Notes: a model not told the origin generated them from the sequence alone. Counted from the stretch's first letter, positions 36,042-45,633 are shown. The stretch is 64,000 nt of DNA from Streptomyces sp. NBC_01317 (GCF_035961655.1 NZ_CP108393.1:2170001-2234000), one strand, 5' to 3'. Program-made: numbers and translations.

Positions 36042-38012
36042 TCACAGACCGTCCGCCTTCGCCTTCGCGTCGATCGCGGCCAGGGAGCGCCGGACCTGGG
36101 CGCCGTCCGTCGTGTACCAGAACGCGGGCAGGGACGCCCGGAGGAAGCTGCCGTACCGCGCGTTCGCCAGCCTCGGGTCCAGGACCGCCACCACACCCCG
36201 GTCCCCGGTCGCCCGGACCAGCCGTCCGGCGCCCTGGGCCATCAGCAGCGCCGCGTGCGTCGCGGCCACCGCCATGAAGCCGTTGCCGCCCGCCTCCTCC
36301 ACCGCCTTCTGGCGCGCGCTCATCAGCGGGTCGTCCGGCCGCGGGAACGGGATGCGGTCCATCACCACCAGCTGCGAGCTGGGCCCCGGCACGTCGACGC
36401 CCTGCCACAGCGAGAGCGTGCCGAACAGACAGGTCCGGGGATCCGCCGCGTACGCCTTGATCAGCTCGCCGAGCGTCTCCTCGCCCTGGAGCAGGATCGG
36501 CACGTCCAGCCGTACGCGCAGCTCCTCCGCCGCCGCCTGCGCGGCCCGCATCGAGGAGAACAGCCCGAGCGTACGACCACCGGCCGCCTCGACCAGCTCC
36601 GCCAGCTCGTCCATCATGTCGCCGCGCGAGCCCTCCCGGCCCGGTGTGGCCAGGTGGCGGGCGACGTACAGGATCCCCTGCTTGGGGTAGTCGAACGGCG
36701 AGCCCACGTCGAGGCCCTTCCACTGCGGGACGTCGTCGCCCGCCGTGCCCTCCGGCGCCAGCCCCAGCGAGGCGCCCACCCCGTTGAAGTCCCCGCCCAG
36801 CTTGAGGGTGGCGGAGGTCAGGACGACCGAGCGGTCCGCGAAGAGCTTCTCCCGCAGCAGCCCCGACACGGAGAGCGGCGCGACCCTCAGGGACGCGCCG
36901 AACCGGTCGTGGCGTTCGTACCAGACGACGTCCCACTCCGACCCGTTGGCGATCCGCTCCGCCACGCCGTGGACGCTCTCGACGGCCGCGAGGGCCTGCT
37001 TCCGTACGACATCCTCGTCCTGCACGGACTTGTCGCGGGTCGAGCCGAGCGCCGAGATCACCGCACGCGAGGCGTCACGCAACGACATCAGCGCGTAACC
37101 GAGATCCTCGGGGACCTCTTCGAGCCGGCCGGGCAGGGCCAGCTCCATCAGCCGCTCGAAGGTCTCCGCCGCCGTCTGGAGCTCGTCGGCCACCTTCTCG
37201 TTGACGAGCCGGGCGGCCCGCCGCACCGCGCGGTTGACCTGGCCGGGGGTCAGCTCGCCGGTGGCGACCCCGGTGACCCGGGAGACCAGCTCATGGGCCT
37301 CGTCGACGATCAGGACCTCGTGCTGCGGAAGCACCGGCGCGCCCTCGATCGCGTCGATCGCGAGCAGGGCGTGGTTGGTCACCACGACCTCGGCGAGCTT
37401 GGCGCGCTCACGGGCCAGCTCGGCGAAGCACTCGGCGCCGTACGCGCACTTCGTCGCCCCCAGGCACTCCCGGGACGAGACGGAGATCTGCGACCAGGCC
37501 CGGTCGGAGACCCCGGGGGTGAGGTCGTCGCGGTCCCCGGTCTCCGTCTCGTCGGCCCAGTCCCGCATCCGGAGCAGGTCCTGGCCCAGCTTGCTGGTGG
37601 GCGCGGCCGCCTCGAACTGGTCAAAGAGCCCGTCGTCCTCCTCCTGCGGCATCCCCTCGCGGAGGCGGTGCAGACAGAGGTAGTTGGACCGGCCCTTGAG
37701 CATGGCGAACTCGGGCCGCCGCCGCAGCAGCGGGTGCAGCGCGTCGACCGTACGCGGAAGATCGCGCTCCACGAGCTGGCGTTGCAGCGCCAGCGTCGCC
37801 GTGGCCACCACGACGCGCTCTCCGTGCGCCAGCGCGGGCACCAGATAGCCGAGGGACTTTCCGGTGCCGGTGCCGGCCTGCACGAGGAGGTGGGACGGGG
37901 CGTCGATGGCTTCGGCGACGGCCTCGGCCATGGTGACCTGGCCTGGCCGTTCCACGCCGCCGACCGAGGTCACGGCGGCATGGAGGAGCTCGGGGAGTGT
38001 TGGCTTCGTCAT
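36042..38012 (-). CDS. DinG/XPD-type ATP-dependent helicase
   Basis: This 656-residue SF2 helicase unwinds DNA in repair. Walker A is VQAGTGTGKSLGYLVPAL (residues 43-60), DEAH is VLIVDEAHELVSR, and motif VI is QGAGRLVRATGDRG. Between motifs I and II four cysteines (NYLCLHR ... SRECLGATKCAYGAECF) form the iron-sulfur cluster typical of the DinG/XPD group. The start is the ATG before TKPTLPELL. It lies next to lexA, but no SOS box was found at its own 5' end, where the siderophore operon ends 38 bp away. Confidence 0.92.
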   Translation of the reverse strand: MTKPTLPELLHAAVTSVGGVERPGQVTMAEAVAEAIDAPSHLLVQAGTGTGKSLGYLVPALAHGERVVVATATLALQRQLVERDLPRTVDALHPLLRRRPEFAMLKGRSNYLCLHRLREGMPQEEDDGLFDQFEAAAPTSKLGQDLLRMRDWADETETGDRDDLTPGVSDRAWSQISVSSRECLGATKCAYGAECFAELARERAKLAEVVVTNHALLAIDAIEGAPVLPQHEVLIVDEAHELVSRVTGVATGELTPGQVNRAVRRAARLVNEKVADELQTAAETFERLMELALPGRLEEVPEDLGYALMSLRDASRAVISALGSTRDKSVQDEDVVRKQALAAVESVHGVAERIANGSEWDVVWYERHDRFGASLRVAPLSVSGLLREKLFADRSVVLTSATLKLGGDFNGVGASLGLAPEGTAGDDVPQWKGLDVGSPFDYPKQGILYVARHLATPGREGSRGDMMDELAELVEAAGGRTLGLFSSMRAAQAAAEELRVRLDVPILLQGEETLGELIKAYAADPRTCLFGTLSLWQGVDVPGPSSQLVVMDRIPFPRPDDPLMSARQKAVEEAGGNGFMAVAATHAALLMAQGAGRLVRATGDRGVVAVLDPRLANARYGSFLRASLPAFWYTTDGAQVRRSLAAIDAKAKADGL

Positions 38013-38050
38013 AGCCCGACCACCCTACGGTGCACCACTGACAACGGCGT

Positions 38051-39931
38051 TCACCCACTGCCCGCCGGGGAGGCCAGCGGGTTGCGAACCGTACCGTGCA
38101 CGGCGGCGTGCGGGCGCTGCGCGCGGTCGCGGTAGCCGTCGAGGTGGAGCCGGTTCCGGTTGAGGCAGAGGCGCGCGATACGCGGGGTGAGCAGGTCGAA
38201 CGTCTCGAAACGCTCCTGGAGTTCGGGGAAGCGGTCGTGGTGCCGGACGATCTCCGCCCGGACGAGGGACCAGAACTCGTCCTCGGACACACCCAGTTGT
38301 TCCGCGCAGAGGGGCGCCAGATAGCGGAACACACCGACGAAGAGCCCTGAATGGATGAACTGCACCAGGAAGCCGGGCTCTTCCGTAAGAAGGACGTCCT
38401 TCACCTCGCGGGGCATCGTGTTGTGCTCGGGCAGCGGCCGGGCGCTGACGTTCACGTCGTCGACGAAGTCCTTGATCGCGAGCCGGACCGGCACGTCCTG
38501 GTCGTCGAAGACGACGATGGCGTTCTCGCCGTGCGGCGAGAAGACCGTCCCGTAGCGGTACAGGAAGTGCAGCAGGGGCGGCAGCAGGGCGGCGAAGAGC
38601 CGTTCGAGCCAGACGGCGGGGGCCAGTCCGGAGCGGGTGACGAGTTCGGCGGTGAGGGCCCGTCCGCGCGGGTCGGTCTGGAGCAGGGAGGCGAGCGTAC
38701 GGGCACGCTCGCCGGGGGCCAGCCGGGTCTGGAGGGGTTCGCGCCAGATCGCTCCGAGCAGTTCCTTGTACTGGTACGGGACCTCGGGGAGGTGGTCGTA
38801 CAGCGGATGCTCGACGGCCACGGACGCCACCTCGCCGAGCAGGATCACCCCGCACTCGTCGCGCAGGAAGGGGTCCGCGTCGCGCAGCCCGTGCACCCAG
38901 GCGGTGACGGCGGGGGCGGCGATGGTGCGTTCGGTGGGCAGGCCGCGCCAGACCAGGGTGTTGAGGACCGACAGCGGCAGTTTGACGGTGTGCCGGTCGG
39001 GCCGGTCGACGTTCAGGAACGTTCTGACGGACTGCTGCGGCAGCCGGAGGTCACCGTCGGAGGGCAGCGGCACGACGGCTCCCCGGGCTATCTCGGGGGT
39101 GTAGAGCGGAAGGAGCACCTCGTCCCACTGCCAGGGGTGGACGGGCAGGTAGAGGTACGCGGCGGGGTCGAGGCCCCGGTCGCGCAGGACGCGGTCGTAG
39201 CGCTCGCGGACGGCCGCGTCGAGTTCGAGGGTGTAGAGCCGGTCGGGGGTGTGCAGGGCCGGGACGCCGCGATAGGTGGCGAGCGAGGTGCTGACGGCGA
39301 TCCACGGGAGCGCGGCGGGCGTGCGGGCCTCCGGGGCCCAGCGGGCGGCGTCGGGGGCGGAGAAGCCGATTCTTCCCTTGTTGAGGACGATCCAGGGGTG
39401 GCCGGTCTGGTGCCCTTCGAGTTCCGCGTAGCCGAGGTCGGCGAGGCGGGCGGCGCTCAGGGCGGTGTGGTCGAGTCTGACGTCGGCGGCGAGGGTGGTG
39501 GTGAGTTCGCGCACGAGGTGGCCGAGGGTCGCGCCGTCGAGCGCGAGGAGCCGACGGGCCAGGAGCAGGAAGCGCAGCGGGTCGGTGAAGGGCCGGCCCT
39601 CCGACGTGACGCTGTCGGCGTCGACGCGCCAGCTGCCGTACGAGCCGCGGGCGGCGCGGAAGATCAGTGTCGCGCCGGCGTCGAGCGTGAGGGTGTAGAG
39701 CCCGTCGGCCTCGCCGGGGCGCGGCTCGATGATCTCCTCGTACGCGAACTCCCCGAGCATCTTCGCGAGAAGGCGGGCCGCCGCGCGGTCCCAGGCCTGC
39801 GGGTTCAGCTCGGGCGGCGAGAACAGGGCGGCGGAGCCCTCGGCGCCTATGGCCGCGCCTTGGCCCGCCTGATGGTCCGTGTCGTGAGCCGCGTCGTGGG
39901 TGGAGTCATGGGTGACGGAAGACTGAGGCAC
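38051..39931 (-). CDS. IucA/IucC siderophore synthetase (second in operon)
   Basis: This 626-residue NRPS-independent synthetase condenses a carboxylic acid with an amine or hydroxylamine using ATP. Family motifs: GHQTGHPWIVLNKGRIGFS, LPVHPWQWDE, QQSVRTFLNVD, HGENAIVVFDDQDVPVRLAIKDF. The GTG was chosen because GAGGAG precedes it by about 5 bp; a GTG 25 codons upstream would overlap the acyltransferase gene. It is the last gene of the aminotransferase-synthetase-acyltransferase-synthetase operon. Which half-reaction it performs cannot be told from sequence. Confidence 0.9.
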   Translation of the reverse strand: MPQSSVTHDSTHDAAHDTDHQAGQGAAIGAEGSAALFSPPELNPQAWDRAAARLLAKMLGEFAYEEIIEPRPGEADGLYTLTLDAGATLIFRAARGSYGSWRVDADSVTSEGRPFTDPLRFLLLARRLLALDGATLGHLVRELTTTLAADVRLDHTALSAARLADLGYAELEGHQTGHPWIVLNKGRIGFSAPDAARWAPEARTPAALPWIAVSTSLATYRGVPALHTPDRLYTLELDAAVRERYDRVLRDRGLDPAAYLYLPVHPWQWDEVLLPLYTPEIARGAVVPLPSDGDLRLPQQSVRTFLNVDRPDRHTVKLPLSVLNTLVWRGLPTERTIAAPAVTAWVHGLRDADPFLRDECGVILLGEVASVAVEHPLYDHLPEVPYQYKELLGAIWREPLQTRLAPGERARTLASLLQTDPRGRALTAELVTRSGLAPAVWLERLFAALLPPLLHFLYRYGTVFSPHGENAIVVFDDQDVPVRLAIKDFVDDVNVSARPLPEHNTMPREVKDVLLTEEPGFLVQFIHSGLFVGVFRYLAPLCAEQLGVSEDEFWSLVRAEIVRHHDRFPELQERFETFDLLTPRIARLCLNRNRLHLDGYRDRAQRPHAAVHGTVRNPLASPAGSG

Positions 39932-39992
39932 GGGGACTCCTCGGGAGGTGAACCGGAAGGGATCGAGCGGTGTGTTCAAGGCGGCGGTCCGG

Positions 39993-40670
39993 TCAGAGCA
40001 GGTCACGAAGGGCGCGTTCGCGGACCATGAGGGCGGCTCTTTTGTCGGGGAGGTCGACCTCGGCGCCGAAGCGGAACCCGGCGCTGAGGAACGCGGAGAC
40101 GGAGGGGGTGTTACGGAGGTCGGGTTCGGCGACGACGCGTGCGCAGCGCGGGCGGTGGTCGAGCACCAGGTCGGCGACGGCCCTGAGCAGGGCGGTCCCG
40201 ACGCCCCGGCCCCGGTCGGTGACGCCTCCTAGGAGGAGGTGGATTCCGGTGTCGTGCGGGCGGGCCGGGTAGTGGCGCGCGAGCGGGTCGAGATCGGCCC
40301 GGTAGATCTCCCAGTAGCTCATGGGGATCCCGCCGAGCACACCGAGGCACGGGGCGCTCCGCCCGTCACCGTCGAGCTGCGGCCGCAGATGGTCGGCGGT
40401 GACGGATTCGGGCCCCGCCAGCTCCCAGAAAGCGGCGACGGCAGGATCGTTCATCCACCGGCTGATCAGGGAAAGGTCGCGCTCGACCCGTACGGGGACG
40501 AGTTGGAAGACACCGACGGAGGTGGTGACGGGCCCCCACTCGGCCGGGGAATCGAGGAGCCGGCCGTCGGGGGCACGCCCGGGCGGACCTCCGTCCGCGA
40601 ACAGCGCGATCAGTTCGTCGGTCAGCCGCAGATCAAGGGTGTCCTCGGCGCTCGCATCGGTGGGAGGCAC
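39993..40670 (-). CDS. GNAT-type siderophore acyltransferase (RhbD/IucB-like)
   Basis: This 225-residue acyltransferase belongs to the group that acylates siderophore side chains (IucB, RhbD, AlcB). It shows ISRWMNDPAVAAFWELAGP, MSYWEIYRADLDPLARHY, and the acyl-CoA loop VTDRGRGVGTALLRAVADLV followed by RVVAEPDLRNTPSVSAFLSAGF. GTG start follows GAGAGGAGAGCGCC. It lies between the two synthetases, 43 bp after one and 61 bp before the other, which supports a role in the same pathway. Confidence 0.87.
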   Translation of the reverse strand: MPPTDASAEDTLDLRLTDELIALFADGGPPGRAPDGRLLDSPAEWGPVTTSVGVFQLVPVRVERDLSLISRWMNDPAVAAFWELAGPESVTADHLRPQLDGDGRSAPCLGVLGGIPMSYWEIYRADLDPLARHYPARPHDTGIHLLLGGVTDRGRGVGTALLRAVADLVLDHRPRCARVVAEPDLRNTPSVSAFLSAGFRFGAEVDLPDKRAALMVRERALRDLL

Positions 40671-40713
40671 AGTGGCGCTCTCCTCTCGGCAGTTCGGACA
40701 GGGAGGTGTTCCT

Positions 40714-42654
40714 TCAACGGCGAAGGGGGTTGGTGATCGTGACGTAGACGGACTGGGTGTCGACGGGCCCGACCAGCTCGTCGAGCCCGTGCAGCCGGGT
40801 GAGCAGATTGGCCTTGCAGCGCAGGGTGGGGGCTTCCAGGAGGAGCGCGGGCAGCGGGGAGCCGAGCGCCGTCGCCCCGGCGAGGAACTGGCGCAGGGCG
40901 GCGAGGAGCACCCGCTCGTCGGCGAGCCGCTGCGCCCCGAAGGCGCCGATCAGGCCGAGGACGTTGTTGATGCCGAGGTAGTAGGCGAAGCGTTCGTCGG
41001 TGACCGCGTCGGAGACGAAGGTGTCGCTGACCGCACCGATGCCGGGGAGGCGGCGGTCCAGGGATGCGCGGTGGGACTCGCGGAAGTAGTAGCCCTGGTT
41101 GTCGCGGTAGCGCCCGCCGGCCGGCCAGCCGTCGGCGTCGAGCAGCACCAGGGTGTTCTGCTGGTGGGCCTCCAGGGCGATGCCCGCGGTGCCGTCCAGC
41201 CAGAGCACGGGGCGCACGACATGGTCGAGGTAGCGCAGGAACCACTCGGCGGAGACGGCGGCGGTGGAGCGGCCGGTACGGGCGGCCAGCGCGTCGACGG
41301 TCGCGGCGAGCCGGGAGTGCGTACCGGACCTGCCCGGGTACGGCCGGGGCGCGGTCAGTGCGGCGATGCAGACGGCGTCGTCGCCGGGGCGGAACGGGTT
41401 GTGGCGCAGCATGACGTCGAGTCCGGTGACGGGGTGTCCGTCCGGGGTGTCGACGGCGAGCCAGGCGGGGTCGCGGACGATGTCGAAGCCGGGGTGGGCG
41501 GCCTGCCACTCCTTGCCGAGTCCGCTACGGAGCAGGCGGTGGACCTCGACGCCGCGGTGGAGTTCCTTGCGGAGGTTCTCCCGCCGGGAGTTGGTGATGC
41601 GCAGGCCGAGGGAGAGCTTGAGCATGGCCGGGGAGCCCGGCCGGTGCACGGTGCGGATCGAGGAGGTGGGGTGCCAGGAGTCGCCCTGCGGCCCGAGGTC
41701 GTGGAGGAGTCCCGCGTCGAAGAGGTCGGTGACTTCCTGACGATGCCTCAGGTCCCGTGCCTGCCAGGGGTGGAGGGGCAGGGGGACGGTGTGGTCGGGG
41801 AGGGGCAGGTCGCCGAGGAGGCGGGCGGTGAGCTGTCCCGCCGGGATCACACGGCCCTGTTCGGTCCACGCGGAGTCGGTGGCGAGGACGGAGCGGTCGA
41901 CGGCCATCCAGTGGAGCGGGAAGGAGCCGCGCAACTCCGGTGAGTAGAGGCGGACTTCGGCCTCGGAGAGCCCTTCGCGGCTCTTGGGGGTGGGGTGCAG
42001 GGGGTGGCCGAGGACGAGTGACTGCTCGGCGGTGAGGAAGAGGTCGGCGCCGACGGTGGGCCCGGGGCGGCGGCGCCGGTCGGTGAGGAACTCGGCGGTG
42101 TGGCGTACGGAATCGGCGACCCGGCCGACGAGGTCGGTGCCCTGGAAGCGGCCCGACTCCCGGCCGAGGAGCGCCGCGAGGGTGACGGCCTCGACGGCCG
42201 GGGCGTCGCTCGGGGCGCTCTCCAGGAACGGCATGCCGAAGCGGTGCCAGCCGGTGGCGGACCAGTACCGGAGCGGTACGAGCAGGGCGGTGCCGCTCAC
42301 GTGGAGCGGGACGCGCAGCACGTCGCCGTCGGGGCGGGGGATGCCGTTCTCCCGTACCCAGCAGCGCAGCAGGTTCTCGACCGCCGCCGCGTCGGCCGCC
42401 TTCTGCGGATCGGGGTGGTCGAGATGGTCCGGGTGCTCGGGATGGCCGGACCGGCCGTCGACGGAGGCAACGGCAGCGGCGGCAGCGGCAGCGGCAGCGG
42501 CAGCGGCAGAAGGGGCATCGACGACGGACGGCGGGCGCGTCTCGGCGGGGCTCGCGACCGGTTGCCGCGGCACCGTCGCCGACTCGACGGTGAGGGGGGC
42601 CTCGGCGGAGGAACGGCCGTCGGCCTCGGGCGCATCGGGTGCGGTGGGGTTCAC
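40714..42654 (-). CDS. IucA/IucC siderophore synthetase (first in operon)
   Basis: This 646-residue member of the same family has SLVLGHPLHPTPKSREG, PLPLHPWQARDLRH, SSIRTVHRPGSPAMLKLSLGLRITNSRREN and LEAHQQNTLVLLD. Its N-terminus carries a disordered stretch with a run of 12 alanines encoded by a GGCAGC-type microsatellite, then charged HPDHLDHPDP. GTG start follows AAGGAAGCC. It lies 32 bp after the aminotransferase gene. With the second synthetase it should join two amine units to citrate or a similar acid; the product is unknown. Confidence 0.9.
   Translation of the reverse strand: MNPTAPDAPEADGRSSAEAPLTVESATVPRQPVASPAETRPPSVVDAPSAAAAAAAAAAAAVASVDGRSGHPEHPDHLDHPDPQKAADAAAVENLLRCWVRENGIPRPDGDVLRVPLHVSGTALLVPLRYWSATGWHRFGMPFLESAPSDAPAVEAVTLAALLGRESGRFQGTDLVGRVADSVRHTAEFLTDRRRRPGPTVGADLFLTAEQSLVLGHPLHPTPKSREGLSEAEVRLYSPELRGSFPLHWMAVDRSVLATDSAWTEQGRVIPAGQLTARLLGDLPLPDHTVPLPLHPWQARDLRHRQEVTDLFDAGLLHDLGPQGDSWHPTSSIRTVHRPGSPAMLKLSLGLRITNSRRENLRKELHRGVEVHRLLRSGLGKEWQAAHPGFDIVRDPAWLAVDTPDGHPVTGLDVMLRHNPFRPGDDAVCIAALTAPRPYPGRSGTHSRLAATVDALAARTGRSTAAVSAEWFLRYLDHVVRPVLWLDGTAGIALEAHQQNTLVLLDADGWPAGGRYRDNQGYYFRESHRASLDRRLPGIGAVSDTFVSDAVTDERFAYYLGINNVLGLIGAFGAQRLADERVLLAALRQFLAGATALGSPLPALLLEAPTLRCKANLLTRLHGLDELVGPVDTQSVYVTITNPLRR
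42465..42509. repeat. hexamer microsatellite in coding sequence
   Basis: GGCAGC-type units (GCTGCC on the coding strand) repeat about seven times, encoding poly-alanine in the first synthetase. Length may vary between strains. Confidence 0.7.
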
Positions 42655-42686
42655 GAGTGGGGGCTTCCTTGTGAGGGGGGCCGGGG

Positions 42687-44051
42687 TCAGTGCGACGGAC
42701 CGGATTCTGTCCGGAGGAGCGCTCCGCGCTCGGCCGCGGCCAGGGCGTCGGCGAACCGGTCGAGGACCGCCGCGGCCTGTTCGTCGGTGAGCGTGAGGGG
42801 AGGGAGCAGCCGGACGACGGCGGACTGCCGGCCGCCGAGCTCGACGATGAGCCCGCGACGGAGGCACTCCTGCTGGACGGCCCTGGCGAGGACGGGGTCG
42901 GGCGGAGCGGGGGCGTCGGCCTCCGGGGAGACCAGCTCCACCCCGATCATGAGGCCCCGGCCCCGGACGTCCCCGATGCAGGGGTGGCTGGCGGCGAGTC
43001 CCTGGAGCTGTCCCAGCATGCGGGCACCGAGGAGGGCGGCACGTTCGGCGAGCCGGTTCTCCCTGACGTACGCGAGGGTCGCCGCGCCCGCCGCCATGGC
43101 GAGCTGGTTGCCGCGGAACGTCCCCGCGTGGGCGCCGGGCTGCCAGCAGTCGAGGTCCTCGTGGTAGACGATCACCGCCAGCGGGAGCGAGCCGCCGATC
43201 GCCTTGGAGAGAACCATGACGTCAGGGGTGATTCCGCTGTGCTCCACGGCCCAGAAGGTACCGGTCCGCCCGACTCCTGTCTGCACCTCGTCCGCGATGA
43301 GCGGGATGGAGCGGGCCGTGGTGATCTCCCGCATCCTGCGCAGCCAGGCGTCGGGGGCGGGGATCACTCCGCCCTCGCCCTGCACCGGTTCGAGGATCAT
43401 CGCGGCGGGGGCGGCCACCCCGCCCTTGGGGTCGTCGAGGAGGTTCTCGGTCCAGCGGGCGGCGAGTTCGGCGCCGCGCTCCCCGCCGATGCCGAACGGG
43501 CACCGGTAGTCGTACGGGTAGGGAAGCCGTGTCACCCGTACGTCGGGGGCTCCGCCGGACGCCGCGAGGGCCCCGGCCGTCATCCCGTGGTAGGCGCCGG
43601 TGAAGGAGAGCAGGCCCGCGCGGCCGGTGGCGGTACGGACGAGCTTGAGGGCGGCCTCGACGGCGTCGGTGCCGGCGGGACCGCAGAACTGCACCCGCGC
43701 GTGGCGCGCGAACCGCGCGGGCAGGGTGGCGAACAACTCCGTGGTGAAGGCGTCCTTCACCGGGGTGGCGAGGTCCAGGACGTGGAGCGGGGCCCCGGAG
43801 TCGAGGACCTTCCTGATCGCCTCCAGGACGACGGGGTGGTTGTGCCCGAGGGCCAGGGTGCCCGCGCCGGACAGACAGTCCAAGTAGCGTCTGCCGTCTG
43901 CGCCTTCGATGGTCAGTCCCCGCGCGCGTACGGGGACGATGGGCAGCGACCTCGCATACGTACGAGCCGCCGATTCGCGCAGCGCCTGGCGCCGCAGAAT
44001 GCCCTCGTGTGCGACGGTCGGTGCCGCCGGAGCTGGTTCGGTCACGGCCAC
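42687..44051 (-). CDS. diaminobutyrate-2-oxoglutarate aminotransferase-like (class III)
   Basis: This 454-residue PLP enzyme matches the DABA aminotransferases that start rhizobactin- or acinetoferrin-type pathways. Signatures: FCGPAGTDAVEAALKLVRTATG, FTGAYHGMTAGALAASG, LILEPVQGEGG-like AMILEPVQGEGGVI, IADEVQTGVGRTGTFWA, and PLP-lysine in VLSKAIGGSLPLAV. GTG start was chosen because GGGAGGA lies 9 bp before it. It is the first gene of the siderophore operon. I expect aspartate semialdehyde plus glutamate to give 2,4-diaminobutyrate; other amino acceptors are possible. Confidence 0.88.
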   Translation of the reverse strand: MAVTEPAPAAPTVAHEGILRRQALRESAARTYARSLPIVPVRARGLTIEGADGRRYLDCLSGAGTLALGHNHPVVLEAIRKVLDSGAPLHVLDLATPVKDAFTTELFATLPARFARHARVQFCGPAGTDAVEAALKLVRTATGRAGLLSFTGAYHGMTAGALAASGGAPDVRVTRLPYPYDYRCPFGIGGERGAELAARWTENLLDDPKGGVAAPAAMILEPVQGEGGVIPAPDAWLRRMREITTARSIPLIADEVQTGVGRTGTFWAVEHSGITPDVMVLSKAIGGSLPLAVIVYHEDLDCWQPGAHAGTFRGNQLAMAAGAATLAYVRENRLAERAALLGARMLGQLQGLAASHPCIGDVRGRGLMIGVELVSPEADAPAPPDPVLARAVQQECLRRGLIVELGGRQSAVVRLLPPLTLTDEQAAAVLDRFADALAAAERGALLRTESGPSH

Positions 44052-44342
44052 GGCTGATGGTCCTCCCGCAGTCACAGGTCGGTTACGTGTCAGTACGGCG
44101 CTCGGCCGCCGGAACCCGGCGGTGGGCGCCGTCTTGTCCCCCCGCACATGTCAACGACGGGGAATGCCCCGGATCACGGGCCCGTGCGAAGATCCTTGGG
44201 CGCGGAACCACGCCCCTGCCGTACGCCGTCCCCAACGGCAACGGCATAGTGGGGAGGCGCGTCCAGGGTCCAGGACCGTGACCGGGTGCGCCGTCGGTTC
44301 CTACAGCTGAGAACAACTCCGAAGTCCCAGGGGGATTCACGC
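44052..44342. other. divergent gap between siderophore operon and protease gene
   Basis: This 291-bp region holds two promoters. I looked for the DmdR/IdeR iron box (TTAGGTTAGGCT-type) and saw none on either strand. No gene is recognised. Confidence 0.4.
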
Positions 44343-45560
44343 ATGCGACCCATTCGCCCGATGTCCGCCGTCCGCAGGGGAAGGCGCGCGGGGCGCGGGA
44401 TGTCCTCCGCCGTCGCGGCGGTCTCCATGGCCACGGTGCTGGCACTGACCGCCACGGCCTGCGGCTCGGGTGACGACACCGCGGCCGGCTCGTCCACCGC
44501 GAGCGCTGCCCCCGCCGACGGCAAGATCCAGATCCCGGACGATCTCAAGGAGCGCCTCAAGGAGCGCGGGATCGACATGGACAAGTGGAAGAACGGCGAG
44601 TGGAAGGACTGGGACAAGGACAAGTGGCTGCGTGAGGCCAGGGACTTCGTCAACCCGATCATCAAGGACCTCTGGGACCCGGACCGGATGCGCGACGCGC
44701 AGAAGCCCCCGGAGCAGCCGGTCGAGGCCCACGACATCTCGGGCGACGCCGGAGTCACCGACCCCACGCCGCAGCCGGTCGAGGCCCAGGCCGTGAGCAC
44801 GCCGTACGACGCCGCCGAGCCCGCGTCCGGGAAGCTGTTCTTCGACGGCCCCAAGGGATCGATGGTCTGCTCGGCGACCGTGGTCCAGGACCCGGCCCAC
44901 CCCGGCAAGTCCAACATGGTCTGGACGGCGGGCCATTGTGTGCACGCCGGCAAGGACGGCGGCTGGTACCGCAACCTCGTCTTCGTCCCCTCCTACAACA
45001 ACGACGGTCTGTCGGAGGCCGAGTTGCAGGCCGACCCCGACAAGCAGGCTCCGCACGGCCTGTGGTGGGCGGACGGGGCGCAGACCTCCGACCAGTGGAT
45101 CGCGCAGGGTTCGTCCTCCGGTGGTCTGGGCGCTCCGTACGACTTCGCGGTCATCCACGTGACGCCGGAGAAGGGCGGCACGGGCGCGTCCTTGGAGGAG
45201 ACGGTCGGCGCGGCGCTGCCGGTCGACTTCGACGCCCCGGCCACGGCGGACATCACGAGCGTGACGGCCACCGGTTACCCGGCGGCGCCGCCCTTCGAGG
45301 GCCAGAAGCAGTTCCAGTGCGCGGACCGGCCGGGCCGGCTGTCGCTCAAGGCGGACGATCCGACGATGTACCGCATCGGGTGCACGATGACGGGTGGTTC
45401 GTCCGGCGGCGGCTGGGTCGCGGCGGGTGCGGACGGCAAGCCCGCCCTGGTGTCCAACACGTCGATCGGCCCGGTCAAGGCCGGCTGGCTGGCGGGCCCG
45501 CGCCTCGGTGACGTGGCCAAGGGCATCTACGACGGTGTCAGCGAGAAGTTCGCGAAGTAG
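44343..45560 (+). CDS. secreted trypsin-like serine protease
   Basis: This 405-residue exported protein starts at ATG after AGGGGGATTCACGC. The signal sequence (basic RRGRRAGRG, hydrophobic AAVSMATVLALTATACG) ends in a lipobox-like TATAC, so it may be a lipoprotein, though the -3 position is not the usual Leu. A charged helical linker follows (LKERLKERGIDMDKWKNGEWKDWDKDKW). The protease domain has His198 in TAGHCVH, Asp267 in YDFAVIHV and Ser354 in TGGSSGGGW. Substrate unknown. A strong hairpin follows the gene. Confidence 0.87.
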   Translation: MRPIRPMSAVRRGRRAGRGMSSAVAAVSMATVLALTATACGSGDDTAAGSSTASAAPADGKIQIPDDLKERLKERGIDMDKWKNGEWKDWDKDKWLREARDFVNPIIKDLWDPDRMRDAQKPPEQPVEAHDISGDAGVTDPTPQPVEAQAVSTPYDAAEPASGKLFFDGPKGSMVCSATVVQDPAHPGKSNMVWTAGHCVHAGKDGGWYRNLVFVPSYNNDGLSEAELQADPDKQAPHGLWWADGAQTSDQWIAQGSSSGGLGAPYDFAVIHVTPEKGGTGASLEETVGAALPVDFDAPATADITSVTATGYPAAPPFEGQKQFQCADRPGRLSLKADDPTMYRIGCTMTGGSSGGGWVAAGADGKPALVSNTSIGPVKAGWLAGPRLGDVAKGIYDGVSEKFAK

Positions 45561-45588
45561 CGGCCCCGCAGAGGCCCGGACGGACAAG

Positions 45589-45633
45589 GCCAAGGGGCCC
45601 GTTCCCTCGTGAGGAGGGAACGGGCCCCTTGGC
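45589..45633. terminator. strong hairpin between protease gene and hflX
   Basis: A perfect 20-bp stem, GCCAAGGGGCCCGTTCCCTC and its complement, with a 5-nt loop. It serves the protease gene on the left and the convergent hflX on the right. Confidence 0.85.

Noticed and set aside
38351..40030. 559-codon plus-strand frame opposite the siderophore synthetase
   Set aside because: Low-complexity Gly/Val/Glu translation, while IucA/IucC motifs lie on the minus strand.
44052..44342. iron box (DmdR/IdeR) for the siderophore operon
   Set aside because: No TTAGGTTAGGCT-like 19-bp palindrome was found on either strand, so iron control could not be supported.
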